Below the pieces are notes generated by a model, which saw only the letters and a program-made list of their open reading frames with translations, did not search any database and was not told the DNA's origin. Shown in pieces: positions 15,349-18,997 of a stretch of 18,997 nucleotides of DNA; the stretch's first letter is position 1; each line of letters starts with the position of its first letter. This stretch comes from Chloroflexota bacterium. Lineage in GTDB: Bacteria > Chloroflexota > Dehalococcoidia > SAR202 > GCA-002694895. The position numbers were made by a program, and so were the translations under genes. Location: NCBI GenBank assembly GCA_002715665.1, contig PAZO01000007.1:11899-30895 (forward strand), written 5' to 3'.

Positions 15349-17124
15349 TTGTATATTTTAGGAATATCCGCATTTTTTCATGATGCATCTGCAGCTATAT
15401 TTAAAGATGGGAAACTTATTGCAGCTATAGAAGAAGAAAAATTATCTCGAATCAAACATGATTATGGATTCCCATCAAAAGCAATACAATTTTGCCTTGA
15501 AGAAGCCAATATTAGCTCTAAAGATCTTGAATATGTAGTTTTTTATGAAAAACCTTTTGTGAAATTTGACAGAATTCTGAAAACTGTAATTTGGGGATTC
15601 CCAAAAACTTTCAAATTATTTCAACAAAGTATGACTGGATGGCTTTTTGACAAATTATGGGTTAGTTCACTTATACAAAGTGAATTGGATGTGGAAAGAA
15701 AAAAGATAGTTTTTTCAAATCATCATTTGTCACATGCAGCGAGCTCATATTTTTGTAGTCCTTTTGAAAAATCTGCAATTGTAACATTTGACGGTGTAGG
15801 AGAATGGGCAACAACTACTATAAGTGAGGGAAATAAAAATAATATTACAATGCAAAAAGAACTAACTTTTCCTCATTCATTAGGGCTGATATATAGCGTT
15901 TTTACGGCATTTTTAGGTTTTGAGATTAACGAAGGTGAATATAAAGTAATGGGAATGGCCCCATACGGTAAACCAAATTATGTTGAAAAAGTACGAAAAG
16001 TCATAAAATCAAATAAAGATGGCTCATTCACAGTAAATAAAAAATATATAAGTTATCACTATAGTACAAAAAACTCATTCTCTAAAAATTTTGTAAAACT
16101 TTTTGGTGAACCAAGAGAACCAGGAAAATTGTTCTTTACAAATCAAACTGGATACCCTGATTATTTTGGAGAAAAACCTAACGATTATGAATTACAAGTA
16201 GAATCAAATCAGTATTACGCGGATATTGCAGCTAGTATACAAAAAGTCACAGAGGAACTAGTAATAAACTTATTAAATCAAATTCCAGCTGAAAAATATG
16301 GATACAATCTTTGTCTTGCTGGAGGTGTTGCCTTAAACTCTGTAATAAATGGGAAAATTAAAAAACTAACTAAATTTAAAAATATTTATATACAGCCATC
16401 TGCTGGCGATGGTGGTGGAGCTATAGGTGCAGCGTTATCATTTATGCATCAAGCACTCAAAAAAAATCAAAGATTTATAATGGACCACTCCTATTGGGGC
16501 CCTAATTATTCTGATGATGAAATAAAAAAATCTTTAGATAAATATAGTTATAAGTTTGAATACTTCAAAAACAAGTCTAACTTACATGATTGTATAGTAA
16601 ATGATTTGATTGATGATAAAGTGATCGGCTTATTTCAAAACAAAATTGAATGGGGACCCCGAGCATTAGGAAATAGAAGTATTATTGCAAATCCATCTAA
16701 TTCTAAAATGAAGGATATAGTTAATGCAAAAATTAAATTTAGAGAACCATACAGGCCTTTTGCACCTTCTGTATTGGAAGATAAAATAGATGAAATTTTT
16801 GACGTAAAAAACAATTTAGAGCCTAACCCAAATGATTTTATGCTAAATGTTGTAGATGTAAAAAAAGAATTTATTAATAAAATCCCTGCTGTCTCACATA
16901 TGGGAACAGCTAGAATACAAAGTGTAAGAAAATCAAACGAAGATTACTACAATCTAATAAAAAAATTTGAATCAAAAACTAATATTCCTTTGGTTTTAAA
17001 CACTTCCTTTAATGTTAAGGGCGAGCCTATAGTCTGTAGTCCTGATGATGCATTAAATACTTTCACAATTAGTGGATTAGACAAGCTTGCATTAGGTAAT
17101 TATTATATTTCTAAGGAAAATTAA
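15349..17124 (+). CDS. NodU/CmcH-family carbamoyltransferase
   Basis: The 591-residue protein has the two-domain layout of the family. An N-terminal Kae1/ASKHA-like domain has HDASAAI (11-17), the metal-binding NHHLSHAASSY (124-134), VTFDGVGEW (145-153) and YKVMGMAPYGKP (198-209). A C-terminal domain has IEWGPRALGNRSI and FREPYRPFAPS. These enzymes use carbamoyl phosphate and ATP, through a carbamoyl-adenylate, to O-carbamoylate sugars or related hydroxyls. Translation must start at TTG 15349, because an in-frame TAA (15346-15348) lies directly before it and the conserved YILGIS begins at once. Small membrane proteins are encoded on both sides, and a role in decorating the locus glycan is inferred. 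Confidence 0.93.
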   Translation: MYILGISAFFHDASAAIFKDGKLIAAIEEEKLSRIKHDYGFPSKAIQFCLEEANISSKDLEYVVFYEKPFVKFDRILKTVIWGFPKTFKLFQQSMTGWLFDKLWVSSLIQSELDVERKKIVFSNHHLSHAASSYFCSPFEKSAIVTFDGVGEWATTTISEGNKNNITMQKELTFPHSLGLIYSVFTAFLGFEINEGEYKVMGMAPYGKPNYVEKVRKVIKSNKDGSFTVNKKYISYHYSTKNSFSKNFVKLFGEPREPGKLFFTNQTGYPDYFGEKPNDYELQVESNQYYADIAASIQKVTEELVINLLNQIPAEKYGYNLCLAGGVALNSVINGKIKKLTKFKNIYIQPSAGDGGGAIGAALSFMHQALKKNQRFIMDHSYWGPNYSDDEIKKSLDKYSYKFEYFKNKSNLHDCIVNDLIDDKVIGLFQNKIEWGPRALGNRSIIANPSNSKMKDIVNAKIKFREPYRPFAPSVLEDKIDEIFDVKNNLEPNPNDFMLNVVDVKKEFINKIPAVSHMGTARIQSVRKSNEDYYNLIKKFESKTNIPLVLNTSFNVKGEPIVCSPDDALNTFTISGLDKLALGNYYISKEN

Positions 17125-17303
17125 TGAGCATAATTAAATCTTTTAAAGGTAAATTTATAATTTTTTCAGAATTGATTAGCTTTTTATGGAAAGCTAAACT
17201 TTGGTGGATGATTCCTATGATTTCTGTGATGGTCATTTTATCCATGATAATCATATTCGGAACATCAACTGCTCTAGGGCCTTTTATTTATACTTTGTTT
17301 TAA
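17124..17303 (+). CDS. DUF5989-like small membrane protein
   Basis: A 59-residue protein begins in the TAATG that ends the carbamoyltransferase gene (one-base overlap), with AAGGA eight bases upstream. It has an amphipathic N-terminus, then SFLWKAKLWWMIPM (19-32), one membrane span, and a C-terminal ALGPFIYTLF (50-59). The LWKAK-x-WWMIP opening and APFIYTLF-type ending match my recollection of the DUF5989 family, encoded next to carbamoyltransferases in polysaccharide loci. It is presumably an inner-membrane partner or anchor for the enzyme, but no biochemical role is established that I know of. It is short enough to be missed by gene callers. Confidence 0.87.
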   Translation: MSIIKSFKGKFIIFSELISFLWKAKLWWMIPMISVMVILSMIIIFGTSTALGPFIYTLF

Positions 17304-17420
17304 TTTACAGTCTGCTAAATTACATTTACAACTACTAACTTTCTTAATAAATTTATAAAGTTAACATTTTCTAAACAAAATAGATTTATTATACTCAAAA
17401 TTAGTATTAATATAGTTGTA
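17304..17420 (+). promoter_or_regulatory. Gap upstream of the sugar dehydrogenase with a possible -10 element
   Basis: This 117-base stretch has no open frame of note. TATACT at 17390-17395 lies 25 bases before the dehydrogenase ATG, and the hexamer 16 bases upstream of it (TTTCTA) is a poor -35 match. No Shine-Dalgarno sequence is evident before the ATG. The gap suggests that the dehydrogenase and export genes can be transcribed apart from the carbamoyltransferase module. Confidence 0.25.
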
Positions 17421-18716
17421 ATGAATGGGTTAGCAAAAAAATTAACAGATAAGACAGCTAGTGTTAGTGTGATCGGATTGGGATACATTGGCCTTCCTTT
17501 ATCAATATCTTTTGCAAAAGCAGGATTTAATGTATTCGGAATTGATATTGATAACTCTAAAATTCAAAGTCTGCATGAACAAAATTCGTATATATCTGAT
17601 GTTTCTGACAAAGAATTAAAAAACACAATCAAAAACTATAAAATTACTTTCACATCAACTTACTCACCAATTATCAAATCAGACGTTGTGATTATTTGTG
17701 TACCAACTCCTCTAAATAAAACTAAAGATCCCGATATATCATATATAGTTAAAGTTTCAGAAGAAATTTCAAAATTTGATATAAATAAAAAATTGATTTG
17801 TCTTGAAAGCACAGTATATCCTGGTGCAACAGAAGAAGTGATTTTACCTATTTTAACTAATAATAATAATCTGAAAATTGGTGATGATTTTAATCTTTTA
17901 TTTTCACCTGAAAGAATGGATCCAGGACAATCAAATTGGAATTTATCAAACACTCCAAAAGTAATAGGCGGAATTACTTCAAATTGTACAGAATTAGGAC
18001 GAATCTTATACAATTCTGTCAGCGAAAATATAATTAAAGTATCATCTACAAAAGCAGCTGAAATGACAAAGCTATTAGAAAATACTTTTAGAGCCGCCAA
18101 TATAGGTTTAATAAATGAAATGGCATTAATTTGTAAAAAACTTAATTTAGACATTTGGGAAATTATTGAAGCTGCAAAAACAAAACCTTATGGATATATG
18201 CCTTTTTATCCTGGGCCAGGATTAGGTGGACATTGCATTCCTGTTGATCCTAGATATTTAGAGTGGAAACTAGAAATGTTGAATACAGAATCAAAATTTA
18301 TAAAACTATCTGAAGATATTAATTTTGGAATGCCAGACTATGTTGTCCAGTCAGCAGAAGAAATAATAAAAAAACACAACCTAAGCAATAAAATAAATAT
18401 TATAGGCGTAACCTACAAACCAAATGTTTCTGACATCAGAGAATCTCCTGCAATCGATATAATGCAAATTTTATCTGAAAAAAATATAAAATTTGCATTT
18501 AATGATCCTTACATAAACAAAGTCGAAATTGAAAATTTGACAATAAGATCTGAATCTATAGAATCATTCTTTAACAATAAAGAACTATCAATAATCATTA
18601 CAGACCACGCTAATTATGATTGGAATTATATTTCAGACAACTTGGAAGTTATTTACGATACTCGAAATGCACTAAGAAATATAAAAAATACCAAAATTAA
18701 TATTTATAAATTATAA
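17421..18716 (+). CDS. UDP-N-acetylglucosamine 6-dehydrogenase-like nucleotide-sugar dehydrogenase
   Basis: This 431-residue protein has the three-part layout of UDP-glucose/GlcNAc dehydrogenases. The NAD motif GLGYIG (19-24) is followed by Asp42, and VPTPLN lies at 95-100. The central helix region has KAAEMTKLLENTFRAANIG, with the conserved Lys and Asn. Catalytic Cys272 lies in GPGLGGHCIPVDP (265-277), and GVTYKPNVSDIRESPA opens the C-terminal domain. The PFYPGPGLGGHCIPVDPRYL wording matches WbpA/TviB-type enzymes, which oxidise C6 of UDP-GlcNAc to UDP-GlcNAcA with two NAD, rather than Ugd-type UDP-glucose dehydrogenases. The product would suit the Gfo/Idh and aminotransferase steps encoded in the same locus. 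The Ugd and WecC alternatives remain possible. Confidence 0.9.
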   Translation: MNGLAKKLTDKTASVSVIGLGYIGLPLSISFAKAGFNVFGIDIDNSKIQSLHEQNSYISDVSDKELKNTIKNYKITFTSTYSPIIKSDVVIICVPTPLNKTKDPDISYIVKVSEEISKFDINKKLICLESTVYPGATEEVILPILTNNNNLKIGDDFNLLFSPERMDPGQSNWNLSNTPKVIGGITSNCTELGRILYNSVSENIIKVSSTKAAEMTKLLENTFRAANIGLINEMALICKKLNLDIWEIIEAAKTKPYGYMPFYPGPGLGGHCIPVDPRYLEWKLEMLNTESKFIKLSEDINFGMPDYVVQSAEEIIKKHNLSNKINIIGVTYKPNVSDIRESPAIDIMQILSEKNIKFAFNDPYINKVEIENLTIRSESIESFFNNKELSIIITDHANYDWNYISDNLEVIYDTRNALRNIKNTKINIYKL

Positions 18717-18725
18717 ATTGTTATT

Positions 18726-18997
18726 ATGCAAAAAATATCAGCTAATCAAAATTCGTTTTTTAAATTCAAAGAATTAGTAAATTACAAAGATTTACTATAT
18801 TTTCTAGTTCTAAAAGACATTAAATCAAGATACGCACAATCAGTTATTGGAATAGGTTGGGCTATAATACAACCTGTATTCTTTATGGTTGTATTTACTA
18901 TTATTTTTGGCAGACTAGCAAACTTAGATTCCGAAGGAGTTCCTTATGCGATTTTTAGCTTTTGTGCTTTAGTTCCGTGGACATTTTTTGCTAATGG
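18726..18997 (+). CDS. ABC-2 type polysaccharide/O-antigen export permease, N-terminal part (partial)
   Basis: An open frame begins at ATG 18726, nine bases after the dehydrogenase stop, and runs off the window after 90 codons. The visible product has a cytoplasmic N-terminal region followed by VLKDIKSRYAQSVIGIGWAI, then a first membrane span QPVFFMVVFTIIFGRL, then VPYAIFSFCALVPWTFFANG. The 'l..rDik.RY..S.lG..W....P' segment is the signature of Wzm/TagG/KpsM-type permeases. These pair with a Wzt-type ATPase to move lipid-linked polysaccharide across the inner membrane. The partner ATPase gene is expected just past the right edge. Confidence 0.92.
   Translation, partial: MQKISANQNSFFKFKELVNYKDLLYFLVLKDIKSRYAQSVIGIGWAIIQPVFFMVVFTIIFGRLANLDSEGVPYAIFSFCALVPWTFFAN

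Noticed and set aside
17660..18154. 164-codon open frame on the minus strand opposite the sugar dehydrogenase gene
   Set aside because: Although long, it lies inside a gene whose motifs are all intact, and it has no recognisable domain.

Overview
The window looks like chromosomal DNA from a very AT-rich bacterium with a compact genome. It opens with the end of truA followed by rplM and rpsI, a ribosomal-protein order shared by Firmicutes, Actinobacteria and Chloroflexota. The oligopeptide-type ABC ATPases read to me as Chloroflexota-like, so a marine SAR202/Dehalococcoidia-type organism is my best guess; this is inference, not a database result.

Region 1 (1-3540) is core material: the truA C-terminus, rplM and rpsI on the + strand, a small VOC-fold protein convergent with rpsI, a complete tRNA-Ala(GGC), and a two-gene minus-strand unit encoding OppD- and OppF-like peptide-transporter ATPases. 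No permease or binding-protein gene lies beside them. Both ATPases end in an unusual four-cysteine arrangement.

Region 2 (3655-18997) is a surface-polysaccharide biosynthesis and export locus that continues past the right edge. It holds an ExoA-like glycosyltransferase and a UDP-glucuronate 4-epimerase-like enzyme, divergently arranged. A tight six-gene minus-strand operon follows (12011 down to 5774): DegT-family aminotransferase, DPM-like glycosyltransferase, GnnA/WlbA-like Gfo/Idh oxidoreductase, formyltransferase, UPF0104/LPG-synthase-TM-like membrane protein, and a 573-residue multipass membrane protein. Next comes a three-gene minus-strand unit joined by ATGA overlaps: an SDR-like protein lacking the usual Tyr, then two homologous membrane-anchored SGNH proteins, one with intact catalytic blocks and one with all of them lost. 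Divergent from this is a + strand set: a small membrane protein, a NodU-type carbamoyltransferase with a TTG start, a 59-residue DUF5989-like membrane protein, a UDP-GlcNAc 6-dehydrogenase-like enzyme, and the start of a Wzm-type ABC-2 export permease.

Taken together, the locus predicts a glycan containing a 3-N-formylated amino sugar. The dehydrogenase may add a 6-carboxylate, the Gfo/Idh enzyme a 3-keto group, the aminotransferase an amine and the formyltransferase a formyl group. The glycan may be further decorated by O-carbamoylation and by an SGNH acyl hydrolase or transferase, then exported by an ABC transporter. The least described parts are the catalytically dead SGNH paralogue, its coupled SDR-like partner, the two small membrane proteins flanking the carbamoyltransferase, and the 573-residue membrane protein. 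I saw no CRISPR array, insertion sequence, phage gene or integrase. No gap between genes exceeds about 130 bases.
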